From contig WIXG01000015.1 in assembly GCA_009869945.1 (NCBI GenBank), forward strand, positions 248,001 to 312,000: DNA of 64,000 bases, in the 5' to 3' direction. Below are positions 53,501 through 64,000 of this stretch, in pieces (the stretch's first letter is position 1; each line of letters opens with the position of its first letter). Position numbers and translations under genes: made by a program. The DNA comes from Mesaphorura yosii (lineage: Eukaryota; Arthropoda; Collembola; Poduromorpha; Tullbergiidae). Below the pieces are notes generated by a model. The model searched no databases and was not told where the DNA came from. It saw only the letters and a list, made by a program, of their open reading frames with translations.

Positions 53501-56500
53501 TCTCCTGCAGGCAAAGTGTACAAACAGAATTACAAACGAGATTCATCTCATTCCTCATGTGGGATGCGCCAATTTGTTTGATCTCAATACATAATTCAAA
53601 ACTCTATTTTCTCTGTTGGTGGAAAATCCCACTTCAGGGATTCGGATCTCATATTCGTGAATTTTAATCTTTTTTGCACTACATGGAGCATAAACAAATT
53701 GGCACATCAATAACCCTCTTGTTTAAACGAAGGGTGCATTGAACCGACGCCACAGTGCCTTTTGTGGGCATCGGCATCTGTGCAATATTCAAATTCGCAA
53801 GTCGCTATTATGCAGTGTACAAACCTGTAAGCATGCTTTCGTTGACGATGCAGTTCCCATCAAGCAGCACAGCATCGCACAGCATCATGCAGCCATGTGA
53901 AGGAATGACAATCACGTCTCCCGGAACAATGTGCTCGCTTGGGACCTCTGCGTAGATTCCTTCACCACGACAGACTGTTGTCAGCTCCTTGTTCAACACC
54001 TTTTTCTTGAGATTTCTTTGGTTCTGCGAGATAAGACAATGATTTAATATTTATGATGTTCGACGCTCTCAATTCGAGGCTGAGGTAAATAAAATCAGGG
54101 TGGGCGGACTCTTTGCCAGACTCAGAAAATGAATTCTGAAGGCTGACACCGACTTCTTCATTGCTTGCACATCTTTCTGGTTTCGCAGATCATTCATCAT
54201 TATACACAGCACGCAGCTGCATCGGAATCCATTACTTCAAATCTCGGCAACACTCTAGCCTGCCAAGACGTTCAAGACTTGTATGCTAGTGTCTATGTCT
54301 ATGATAGATGATGGATGGCGTTGGATGTAATTGGAGCTTACAGCTTACGGGCGATTTATATGTAGGCCAAACGAACAATGAAATGAGTTTACTCGTCAAG
54401 TCGTCAATGATAGCTTACCGCTCTAGTTTGTCTGATGGTAGTCACGATTCCAAACACCGACATTATAATGATGGCATAGGAGAAGTAGACGTAGCCGTCA
54501 GAAAGCCAAAGAGTCACCGAGAATATTTGAAACACGTAGAACGGGTTCAGAACTTCCAGAAACAGGAGTTTGATGATGCTGTGAACTTCGACTTTGATCT
54601 CGTTGTTCCCATAAATGAGTCGTCTGGAAAATTAAAGAAAAAATCGGGGATTCAATTTAGAAAGCATGAGGCATAAGTCAAGACGTCCATCGGAATTAAC
54701 ATGTTCCGGCCTTTTCTTCCTTGTTGAACTGTTTGGAGAAGTTTGAACCTTGAAAGCTTTAAGAAATTTCAACCGGCTTTATACACGTGGCTTGCATTCC
54801 TGCGTGAAACCATCCTAAATTGGAGTTAGCTAGCTCAGCTAAAATATTAAACTTCCAGTTCGGGCTCGGAATTTCGACTTGTAAACAACTTTTCCACTTT
54901 ACGATGCAAAAATAATACGTATTGATTTTATATCCTCATTTTTTTTTACGACAAAACAACTGAGCATGAACTCAGTGTGTGAACCTTGCACTTTACCAAT
55001 GCGATGGCAAGGCAAAAAGTATGCCGACGTCGCGTCACATGAAGGAAAATTCGCTAAAAAAGGATGAGTAACGCTTATACTACGTCAAATTTCCTATATC
55101 TTGATTACTATTGCACGAATGACGAATAATCCATACCCTAACCTCCCTGAACTGAGCAAACAAACATAATTTCCTCTTCCAGCTCGTGGCCGGGTTAGCC
55201 TGACCAAACCTACTACACTTTCTTTCGGGCAGGAGTTCCATTGATTGTGCAGACATGTGCGACGGCTTACCTCTGGCATTGCTCAAACAGTGAAAGTCCG
55301 TGGTACTTGTGCAGGTCGAATGTTGTCACCGCATGGATTCCTTGAAGCTTCTCGAACACTTGAAGCTTGTCATTCCAAATGTACCTGAGTTTCTTGCAAT
55401 TGAAAAAGCGAATACTGTTCGATTCTGTGAACATAATGAAGAGAAGACAATACATTACTTTCATTTCATGGGCTAGAGTGCTGCTCATTAATCATCATTT
55501 CTACATGTGTCAAGAATTGCTGAGTGAGCATTGTGTCGAAATCGAATGCGAGTACCTTGAAAAACAAGGACACCGCCGAACCGCGTCGAGCCTCGCCTCG
55601 CCGCGCTGGCGACTGTGCCAGACTAGTTTCATGCTCTGTGATCATCATTTCCCTTAATGATTGATTTCTGCTCGCGTTTTCACAAAAGTGGCTTCTACTT
55701 TTCTGCGCAATTAGCGCTCGCAATTTATGCATGCATATTCTACATGTTAACAGACATCCTGCTTACCTTTTACAGTTCCATTTGCTTGTGGAATGGCTAG
55801 CTTTGGCATTTGAATCACCCTTAATGCTTCCTCAAATTTTGCGGCCCATGTTGCGTTAGCTTCATGATTTTCTTGCTGTTCCTTGCCAGATGTTGGAAAC
55901 AATGTTGTTGATCTGTGAAGCACATAAAACTCATGTTAAGCAAGTTAAGCTTGTTGGGTACGGTAAATCATTGCACAACAATGAAGTTGGGACCACAAAA
56001 CCTCTATTCTTTAAGGTTCTATATTAATAAAAGAAAAGGATCAGAGGGGCGTCTCCGGTTAGGACAAAGTCTACGCTTGCAGTATGATTTTTGAAAATTG
56101 TGACTTGTTGGAAAACCGAACGAGGTGAAAGCCGTGAAGGTCGTAAAGTAAAGTGGATTATCGCTGGAGTCGTGTCGTCTAAGACACTCGTGGGAATTCG
56201 TCGATTCGTAGGGCGTAGCGTTTTGCCACTATGCTAATGCATTACGAGATTTGTCTGAAAAACTGCGGCATTGTTCTTCTTTTGCGAAAGTTCACGTTGC
56301 AGCCCAAAGAAAAGAATAGAACACGAGGTCAATGAGACAGAGGGCGATTCGTATTGCAAATTCGAAGAATCTGTGTTTAGATTTCGGCATTCCACGAAAT
56401 GGCATCAGACTGAAATGACTGAAATCCTTTCTGCTTTTGACATGTCTTCGGCATTTCGACCGAGAAATCCAAAACCAGCGCTGCGCACTCTACCACGAAC

Positions 56501-59500
56501 AAATGGCTTTTGTCTTGTTTTTTTATCCCATTTCAAAGTGCGCAGGCAAAATGGGAAGAAAATCTACACTCGAAACAACCTCTAGCTTATGGCTTATGGT
56601 TTCCTGAAAAGAAATGCGAATTGCGTTTGCCAAAAGCAAACCCAGTTCTTTCCGGTGATCCCCAACAATAACAACCTACTTTCATGTCCGCTTTATGGCC
56701 TGTTTAGAGAAAGCTCCGTTCGGAGTTCGCTGGAAGTATCATTCGGCTATTTTAGCATTGGTTTTGAGAGCTGCTCTACTCTGCTCTCGTTCTTGCTGCT
56801 TATTTACCAACTTCAACTTCTGACCACACTTTCCTGAGACCGCGCTCCAACTGGTTTCTCAAATGTCAGTTCTTAATAATTAACTAAACCAGCCAGCCAA
56901 ATAGCAAAAACAACGCAGCGCTTGATTCGCTAACGAGCCTTTCCATTACCTCCAGTCCTATTCATCGCTAATAATTTCCAGTTCCGTCCCGTTCCAGTTC
57001 GAAATTCAGGCGCATGTGTAACTAAACCTGAGAGCAGGAGTTCGAGTGCATCAAGTATCGATTTGCGTAGGCAAATACCTCGTGGCATCGGCCACCGGTG
57101 CGTCAACGAATGTTACCGTGCCGCAAGGAATACGAACTCGTACGTGCATGGAAACCTTGAGCAAATAAAATTGGCAACCCAGACTAACCAGCAAATGCAT
57201 GTGGGCATGTGTGGGAGCAAAGTTTATGCGAAAATACGACGGCAGATGTTGATTTCAATAATTTATGGCTGTGCTAATAATACTAAATACGTGAAGTGGA
57301 AGATTTTAAGCAGGCGCAGGGCACTGACAAAATGGGAAACTACGCCGTACGCTGCACGCCGCATTCCGCAAATAATCATATTTCCAGGAAACGAATTCCA
57401 GACCGACCAACGCTGAAGCCCAGACGTAAATATTACAGAGGACGAAAAGTATCATGTTCATTCTACCTCTGGAGAATTGGATTGGTTTAATGCAGCTGTC
57501 AAATTCTGGGTTGTCGGTCTGGTCTCGGTTTTTGGGCCTGAATAACCAGGCCCTCAAGCATCGGGCTCAAATTAAGCGTACGTTGTACGCTCTTTTGTTC
57601 AGTTGTCACTAAATTCAATGCCTCGACTAGACAGAAAGTGCACTTTTGGCTGACAAGGAGCAGCAGGACAAAGGCCGAGTAAGCACTTGACAGAATGTAA
57701 TTGGACAAGTTGGCAAAACTTAGATGTACTTGTCGAATCGAAACCGAATGCCCTCATTTTCCTTTCATGTTACTTTTCCAGACATGACATGACAAGGCAT
57801 CACATTAGCATAATAGGACAGTACGGAGAACAGGAGAAAGAGAATTTTGCTTTGATCTAATGCATTAATACATGGCAGCATAATTCGACACGACGACGGT
57901 GCGATGTCGTCGTATTTCATCTTCTCATCAGACATGACAATAAAATTACTGCCCGCTCACCGCCTCTCATTAGCTGAACAAATAAAGGCCTCGTCTTGTC
58001 TCGCACGCGTGCTCATTTCCATTTAAATGGAAATAAAAATTATTTCAGCTCCTGTCTTTGTAATCTTAGACTTCATATAAGCGCCAATTACGATGATGGT
58101 TCAAATACTCGAGTCAGCGTAAATCACGAGGGCAAGAACAAGAGAACAACAGAATCAAGATTCAAGGGCGAGAGCTCACTACCGGTGAAATAATGGAATG
58201 AAAATGTCTTCGAGTCATTTAACAAGCTCTCAATTTGATGTAGAGCCAGTAGAGGAATAAAATTAAGATAAAAGGTTTTTGGCAACGTGCCCTCAAGTAA
58301 TTTTGCATGGGTGCTCTCGCTCTGCCGCAGTGCTCTCGTGCAGCATTCCAGTCGTGAAATTATAATTGAATCGCTCGGCACGACATGAAAGTGGAAAATA
58401 CTTACTTTTAGAGAAAGTACAAGAACAAGATACAAGAGGAAGTCCTCGAAACACGAGCACAAGTACGAGCGCGATGAGCATTGAGGACAACAACAGGAAG
58501 TTGTTCAAGCCCGAAAGTGGTTGTTAGTGCGCTAAAGTTGTGTAATAGAATTCTAGGCATGTTCCACTAGCATTAACTCAATATCCAAGTCGAACAACGA
58601 GAACGAAATAAAGTTGCCATTGTCTGCCGTACTTTCTTAGCCTGTGTGATAGAAAACTTTGCATAGTTCATTGCCCAATCCTCCCATAAACACTAGGCAC
58701 TATTGCCTCGCGGCTCGCTCCATTTTCCAGGTCAATATAAGCAGGCTTTGATTCCAACTAATCAAATTATTTCGAACCCATTACACCGAACACTCAATGA
58801 GAATGGAGGAAGGAAGAAGCACAGAACGAGAAAGCAAGTCTCATTCAATTTGATTCGTGCGAGGGTTACAAAATCCGGTGAATAGATTTTGCACCGTAAA
58901 ATTTATGAGCGTGTCTAAGATTCTGTCGCTCACGACAAAATAATCTTGGACGATCCCGCGACAGTAGGCACATTATTCGCAGTTCGCATTTCTTATCCAA
59001 TATCATCTAATGTGTAAAAATAGACCTTGGTATTACTTTTTTTTATAACACTTTATACACAATTTATCCCCAGAGGTTAAGTAAGTAAGGCATATGGGCT
59101 TGAGCCTGGCCTGAGAACGAGTCCAATCCACATCCACCCACATGCCATACTTACCACGATGCTTTTAAACCCCGTAATCGTAATCGCAATATGTTTTTAT
59201 GTAATCATATTTCACGGGGTTCCTCTGTAAAATTCGATTTCATTAGCTTCTCGTACTCGGCAGTCGGTAATATTCCGCAGGTCCAAAGTCCGTACACCGT
59301 GCCTCTGCTCTGGCTGGCTGTGTCATATTTTCTGGACGCTATACACAAACATATGGTCCGTGTCGTCCCGCATCTCATAATCTCATCTTGTGATGGAACC
59401 AATTCTTGCGCGACTTCGACGCGTCGCGACTCGCAAAACCGAAAACATCTTCCCATAGCTGCATAGTACTGGTGTCGGGAGCCTCATAATCTAATATTAA

Positions 59501-62078
59501 TACATTGTCATGAATGTAGAATACGTGCTAAAGTCTGCATGTTGCATGAAGAAAATGAGGCAGGAGCCACAAACTGGCAAGTCACATATGTACGTTTTTT
59601 CGAATCCGAGTCGTAATCTGGATTTCTGTGGTGCAATGAGAATGTCTGATTTGTGTTTTCCGGTTTCTAGGAAATCTGCACGGAAAATGAAGCTGTAAGC
59701 CTCCAGGGAACAGGTTTCCAGAACCCATCTCATCATTTCATCTTTCATGATAAAGCAGAAATCAAAAATTCGTGCGAAGCAAACCTCAAGGCATTCCCAG
59801 AAATCGCGAAACACCAAACCGGATTCTGCACTGAGTCACAAGATTTCTCAAATTGCAAAGAATGTCCAGGGCCAGGATCAAGCATTGTAATTAGCATTTA
59901 GCATAAAATCAAGCTCCTGCAAATTCTTTATCATGAATCATCAACATTTGCATTTGCAGTTTCATGTTGCCGGTGTCGCGACTGAGGACAGAAAAGCGAC
60001 GGTGTGAACGGAAATCGAGTCGCACTCCCAGACGACGCTTTTATTCAAACGAAACTAGCAAACTTTGCAAAAGGAGGTCGATCATTAACAGCTTGAACCT
60101 GTCGGAACTGGAAAATAATGATGGGCATGACTGACTCACGTCGAACAATGGCTACGAATCATTTCTGCTGCATTCCAAAAGCAGCCGTGACCGTTTTATG
60201 TGCCTTTGTCTTTCGTGTTTCGAGTGTTTCCTTCGAATTACATTAAAATTAATGGGATTTTTCAGAATCGTTGCTTTAACTTGAGAGGAGATTTAACGAT
60301 GAAATAGAACTAGAACAGAACAGAGGCTTGTGGGTTATGATACTTACTTGTAGGCACCGGCCGTCAGCGTGGTGACAGTCTTGACGTGATACCGCTTGTA
60401 CTTGAGGTTGTAATGCTCCTGTGTCAGTACAAAGAAAGAAATGTAAACCATAGACTCATAAAAACGATAGGCGATAGCAGTAAAATTACCGCCCACGTCA
60501 GTCAGCCAATTTAATGGCCATGTCGCGTCGCCGAGTCATCATCGACATCGACGCGGTTGCTCTTTATATTGCGTTGTGTTATAACTACTTGGCACTTACG
60601 ATAACCAATATCTTCTCGGCCTTTGCGATTGTAGTCCTCCGGTGGGTTGCATAAATCATTAGCTGCGGCCACCAGTGAAAGACCAAGCGAAGCAGGCCAG
60701 CGGTCAACACTATAAAGGTCCACGTAGCGATAGTCTTGGCCTGCGATTTCTCGTAACCCTGAATTTCCATCTGGTCTTCTTCGCCGAAATTGATGCACTC
60801 CTTCGACTGTTCATCGCCGTCACGTTGTTTTCCATTTTTAAACGCACCGTTTCCGGCTCCATCAGGGTCGAGCTCCGAATCTTTGTTGCTGTCCAGACTT
60901 CGGCTGATTTCATCGTCACCTGTTCGGAGTTTTCAGTCAGTTTAGAAATAAATTGGAAGCATCCAAGCATCGCAGTTAGCGATGAGTATAAAAACACTAA
61001 CTGATACCGTTTAAAAGAAACATCTTCGGATAATTTATGGTAACCTCAAGTGGACAGATTCCCAAGCACGGTTCTGTATTTTGTACAACTTCTAGGAACT
61101 TGTAATTAATGTGCACGATTCCGCAGAAATTGTACCCTTGTGTCCTTGCTCTTAAATCATTAGCTTTAATTTCAATTACAAATATGACACATAAAGCTTC
61201 GGGTTTAATGTAAATCTCATCATCAATTTCTTTCGTGTCTCTTTCTTTCTTTGACGATTCACGAGCCGTGCCTCGTCTGCTGGTGCCATAAAGCTTTTAA
61301 TCAATGTCACATTTCTCATTTAATCAAGGCGAACGCATTCGAATTTGCACTGCCCACAGTTTTTGCACGGAAGAGCATATCTACAAACTATACCATGCGG
61401 TAAAAAATGCCATGCGGTTCGTCATTTCTTTTCGAGCCATGTGATCTAAGGCTGTAAGATTACATTGTGGTATATAGCTTATATGTTTAAGAAAGACAAG
61501 AGACAAGACAAATGTCATTTCTGCGGTTCCTGCCTTAACTACTGCAAAATGATTTCGGATTTAGTGTGTCATGCGCATGCCTGCCTGCCATGCTCACAAT
61601 GCGAAATGCTTGCTTGGCAATGCTTGGTAGAAGTGCGAAACGATGATTTATGTGCTCTTGCGAAGACCAATTGTGTACCGCTCCGCATAAGCATGAGAAA
61701 ATGCCAGCCTAAAGTTCTTAGAACTTTGAAATGAAATGCAACTGCAGCTAAAGCAAGGATAGAATATTAACCTTTGATGAGTTCAATTTCTTGTTCAGTG
61801 ACATCGAAGCTTGAACCCTCTTTTCCAAACAAGAAAGTCAGCCAAAGAAGCAGCTTCACACGAAGATTCTGGCCCAGAGTCTGAGCCCTTTCTCGCCGTG
61901 CCCCCATCCCGGACCTTCTGTTGGTATTTCCGGCACCTGCGCTGCCAACGCTGCTATTTCTATTGTTGATCATCCTCTCTTCGTCATTCATCTCCATATT
62001 GATTGGTGTAAATTCGCCCGAATTCAGGCTTTGATTCTCTTCGACCATCACCACGTTTGATTTCTCACTGTACGTCAT
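41549..62078 (-). CDS. ATP13A: P5B-type ATPase of the ATP13A2/3 group
   Basis: Eighteen coding exons join to 1492 aa: 61772-62078, 60600-60919, 60348-60418, 55767-55912, 55271-55424, 54419-54623, 53825-54023, 53346-53504, 52343-52488, 52050-52253, 46820-47083, 46415-46513, 45061-45223, 44696-44796, 44063-44204, 43345-43484, 42973-43282 and 41549-42897. The N-terminus is disordered. Core motifs are [14 protein letters not shown] (466-470), the P5B signature PPALP (592-596), phosphorylation site DKTGT (Asp636), nucleotide-site KGSPE (about 798-802), TGDN and GDGSND (1047-1052). Six C-terminal membrane segments and a roughly 175-residue Ser/Asn-rich cytosolic tail follow. Human ATP13A2/3 move polyamines out of late endosomes/lysosomes; the fly relative is anne boleyn. 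The start chosen is MTYSEKSN, the first ATG of the exon frame. All catalytic motifs are intact. Confidence 0.96.
47084..52049 (-). other. 5-kb intron of the ATP13A gene
   Basis: This intron separates CFDK (exon 10) from TGTLTEGG (exon 11), so it cuts the phosphorylation motif right after the Lys. I found no nested gene. A somewhat GC-richer stretch at 50400-50760 has overlapping open frames on both strands but no recognised motif. Short TGCGAAA-type sequences occur at 47705 and 49424. Confidence 0.7.
55913..60347 (-). other. 4.4-kb intron of the ATP13A gene
   Basis: The intron lies between the exons encoding LTAGAY(K) and [12 protein letters not shown] in the cytosolic N-terminal half. No nested gene, RNA gene or long repeat is supported. 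Open frames are short on both strands. Confidence 0.7.
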
Positions 62079-63132
62079 GTTGGATAATTGTCTTTGAATG
62101 GATGCAAGCAGGGTAAAAAGATGCAATTGCAAAAGTCAAAAATATATTCTCTGGGACGAGACAAATAGCTCTGAGTACTCAAGTGAAGGGATGCTATCTC
62201 ATTGGTGGGGAAGGACGCCAACCTATTGGACCAAACTTTAGTTGATGGGAATCACGAGGTTGAGACTGGGAATGGAATCGACTACCACAGCTGCTGCAAC
62301 TGCTGCCCTCATAAACAGGATGACGGGGCCGTTTTGGTTTCGGAGTGTCTGACACCGAGTTTACTTGGCCAAGCAGATGCTGGACGAGTAGTAGTTTATG
62401 GTGGTTTGGTTGGAGTGTAGCTGTTGTCGTAGGAGTTGGGTCAAAGTTGGCGTGGCCTAGTCAGCCTCCCGGCTTAGGCAGAATCCATGCCCACCGGCCG
62501 AGGTCCAATGAAGCGGTGGTGTCGTTGTCGATGAGGAGTTCAATATCGCGGACAAAGATAATGTCGGATACTGAGACTGGGGCGGGCAGGGCGAGAGTTG
62601 TTGCAGCGGTCAACAGTTCTTGTGGGAACAAATTCCCGGATTCAGACGCAGACGAAACTTCGAACAAGCACTGACTGTCACTATTTTCACTAAACCTAAC
62701 GAGGCCTCTAACGAAAATCTCTGGAGTCAATAATAAAGACATTTTGAAGGCTCAATTGTAAAAACTGGTTAACACTGAACAAAATGATGAAAGTTAATTC
62801 ACTCATGCAGACCCAGGCTTGGAACGAGCGTGTAAAGACTTTATGCACGCTTTGCCGTGTGACAGAAATAACGTGATGCCAAATATGTGAAAATCTGTTT
62901 TCAGACAAGAATTTGTGTGAAATTGGTTCGAAATACGATTTTGTGATCTGAGTTGGTATTTTTATTAGCGAATTTGCAGGAAGAACTTTCACTTTGCAGG
63001 AAATGCGTATGAATTCGATGAACTCTGAATTGCACGAAGAAAGCACAACAGAAAACACTGAATTTGCACTGAAGACCTGAACTCCAAGAACTCTACGTGA
63101 AGAATAACGTCTCAGCGTGGTGCTGCTCCAAA
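62079..63132 (-). other. Likely 5' UTR region of the ATP13A gene
   Basis: If transcription starts at the TATA/initiator pair at 63133-63160, this about 1-kb stretch is leader sequence, possibly spliced. It contains a 93-codon open frame on the - strand at 62461-62742 (MSLLLTPEIFVRG..., ending ILPKPGG), with an ATG in acceptable context (TCAAAATGTC). It matches no family I know. It could be an upstream ORF, an exon of another isoform, or chance. Confidence 0.35.
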
Positions 63133-63160
63133 TGAGGACGCATGGCTTGAGTCATTTATA
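63133..63160 (-). promoter_or_regulatory. Candidate TATA/initiator promoter for the ATP13A gene
   Basis: On the - strand TATAAATG begins at 63160. An initiator-like TCATTT has its A at 63133, 27 bases downstream, close to the usual spacing. The DNA immediately downstream has no in-frame coding exon, which fits a leader. The long leader it implies makes this only a candidate. Confidence 0.35.
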
Positions 63161-64000
63161 GAAGCATGATATCATAAAGGCCTTTTGAATTTGGTTCCAG
63201 TACGCGTACGCCGTACGCAGCAAGTGTATGGCCACGCTTGGCTCTACGCTCTAGCTCCCTTTTGCTTAAGCCTAAGCTCTCTGACTTTTGCGAATTCTAT
63301 TTCTTTTTGCAAAGCACACGAGCCCAGGCCTAGAATATGTGGAATGGAGTTCCGAGTAGGAGGGGACACGTCCAATTCCTAACACTCATTTGCGTGGTTC
63401 CTCGCCAATATACCCGTAATCGTACTGCACGTTATAGCGAGAAACGGGTATAATATTTTTGCACACATCACAAGACCTGCCATGCCAAATAAAGCGACGA
63501 CCGACTTCGGTAGGCAAAGGCAAGGGCTTTGCCACCATTCGCACCCGCATTCGCATGTGATATGCCATGCCGTGCCGGGAGTCGTCATGGCGAATTTTGC
63601 GAATGGAGCTTCAACAAGTAAGAACGCATCAACGTGCACGGCCACGGCACGCGGAGCAGCGGTGGACGCGGGTCGAGGCGAGAGAAATAAATATTGGAAG
63701 TGACAACGCAGAAGACTATGAAAGATTCCATTCCAGGAACCCATGAGTCATGTAGGCTCGCCCGTCGAATTACATTAGCAACCAAGTATGAAAGGAGGTT
63801 GACCGAGCACTATTGTTGGTTGTACTTGCAGTAGGTGCAAGGGACAGAGTAAATAACGAATCATAAAGTTCAGATGCCAACCGAAGCGTTTTCCCATAAA
63901 AAATTAACCTGATAGAGTAATTTCCTTATAAAAATGCATAAGGAAATGAGCTCAGTGTAGAAGAAAAAGAATGCATGTAAAAGAATCAAATCACGCATTT
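63161..64000. other. Upstream flank without a recognised gene
   Basis: No supported exon. A small inverted repeat (10-bp arms ATTTCCTTAT at 63920-63929 and 63938-63947, 8-bp spacer) lies close to the window end. Open frames around 63379-63785 occur on both strands and show no known motif. Confidence 0.4.

Noticed and set aside
1..64000. An undescribed multi-gene system or biosynthetic cluster
   Set aside because: The eight intact genes are familiar metazoan genes of unrelated function on both strands with separate promoters. Nothing links them.

Overview
This window is animal nuclear DNA, most likely from an arthropod or another ecdysozoan. The genes are split by GT-AG introns, mostly 50-150 bp with a few of several kb. 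The products are metazoan: Dishevelled, core-1 galactosyltransferase, a ClC-2-type chloride channel, ATAD3, PUS1, a P5B ATPase, a CYP2-like P450 and a calponin-family muscle protein ending in GNTRHM. A springtail or crustacean would fit, but nothing here fixes the species. There is no sign of an operon, phage or CRISPR locus.

Layout: positions 1-6476 hold no recognisable gene. ATAD3 (-, 6477-8862) is divergent from a complete CYP2-like P450 (+, 10282-12219) that has a TATA/initiator promoter. Behind it lies a 27-bp minisatellite and then a 5'-truncated, decayed second P450 copy (12811-13826). PUS1 (-, 14128-15836) and the 19-exon ClC channel (-, 16950-23084) follow. About 6.3 kb without a gene precedes C1GALT1 (+, 29382-31079), which converges on a small calponin/transgelin gene (-, 33557-34372). 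Dishevelled (+, 36581-39337) converges on a large ATP13A-type P5B ATPase (-, 41549-62078), whose 18 coding exons are separated by introns of up to 5 kb.

I rebuilt eight multi-exon coding sequences by hand from splice sites, reading phase and family motifs. All join in frame: ATAD3 596 aa, P450 501 aa, PUS1 546 aa, ClC 969 aa, C1GALT1 439 aa, calponin-like 169 aa (N-terminus uncertain), Dishevelled 697 aa and ATP13A 1492 aa. Transcript ends are inferred from AATAAA signals.

The genes belong to unrelated pathways: mitochondrial nucleoid/inner membrane, oxidation of small molecules, tRNA modification, chloride conductance, O-glycosylation, muscle actin binding, Wnt/planar polarity and endolysosomal cation or polyamine transport. 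I see no functional cluster and no convincing undescribed system. The more unusual material is the P450 duplication scar, a 17-bp-arm perfect hairpin, a 259-bp foldback repeat, a two-start PUS1 and an unresolved first exon in the calponin gene.
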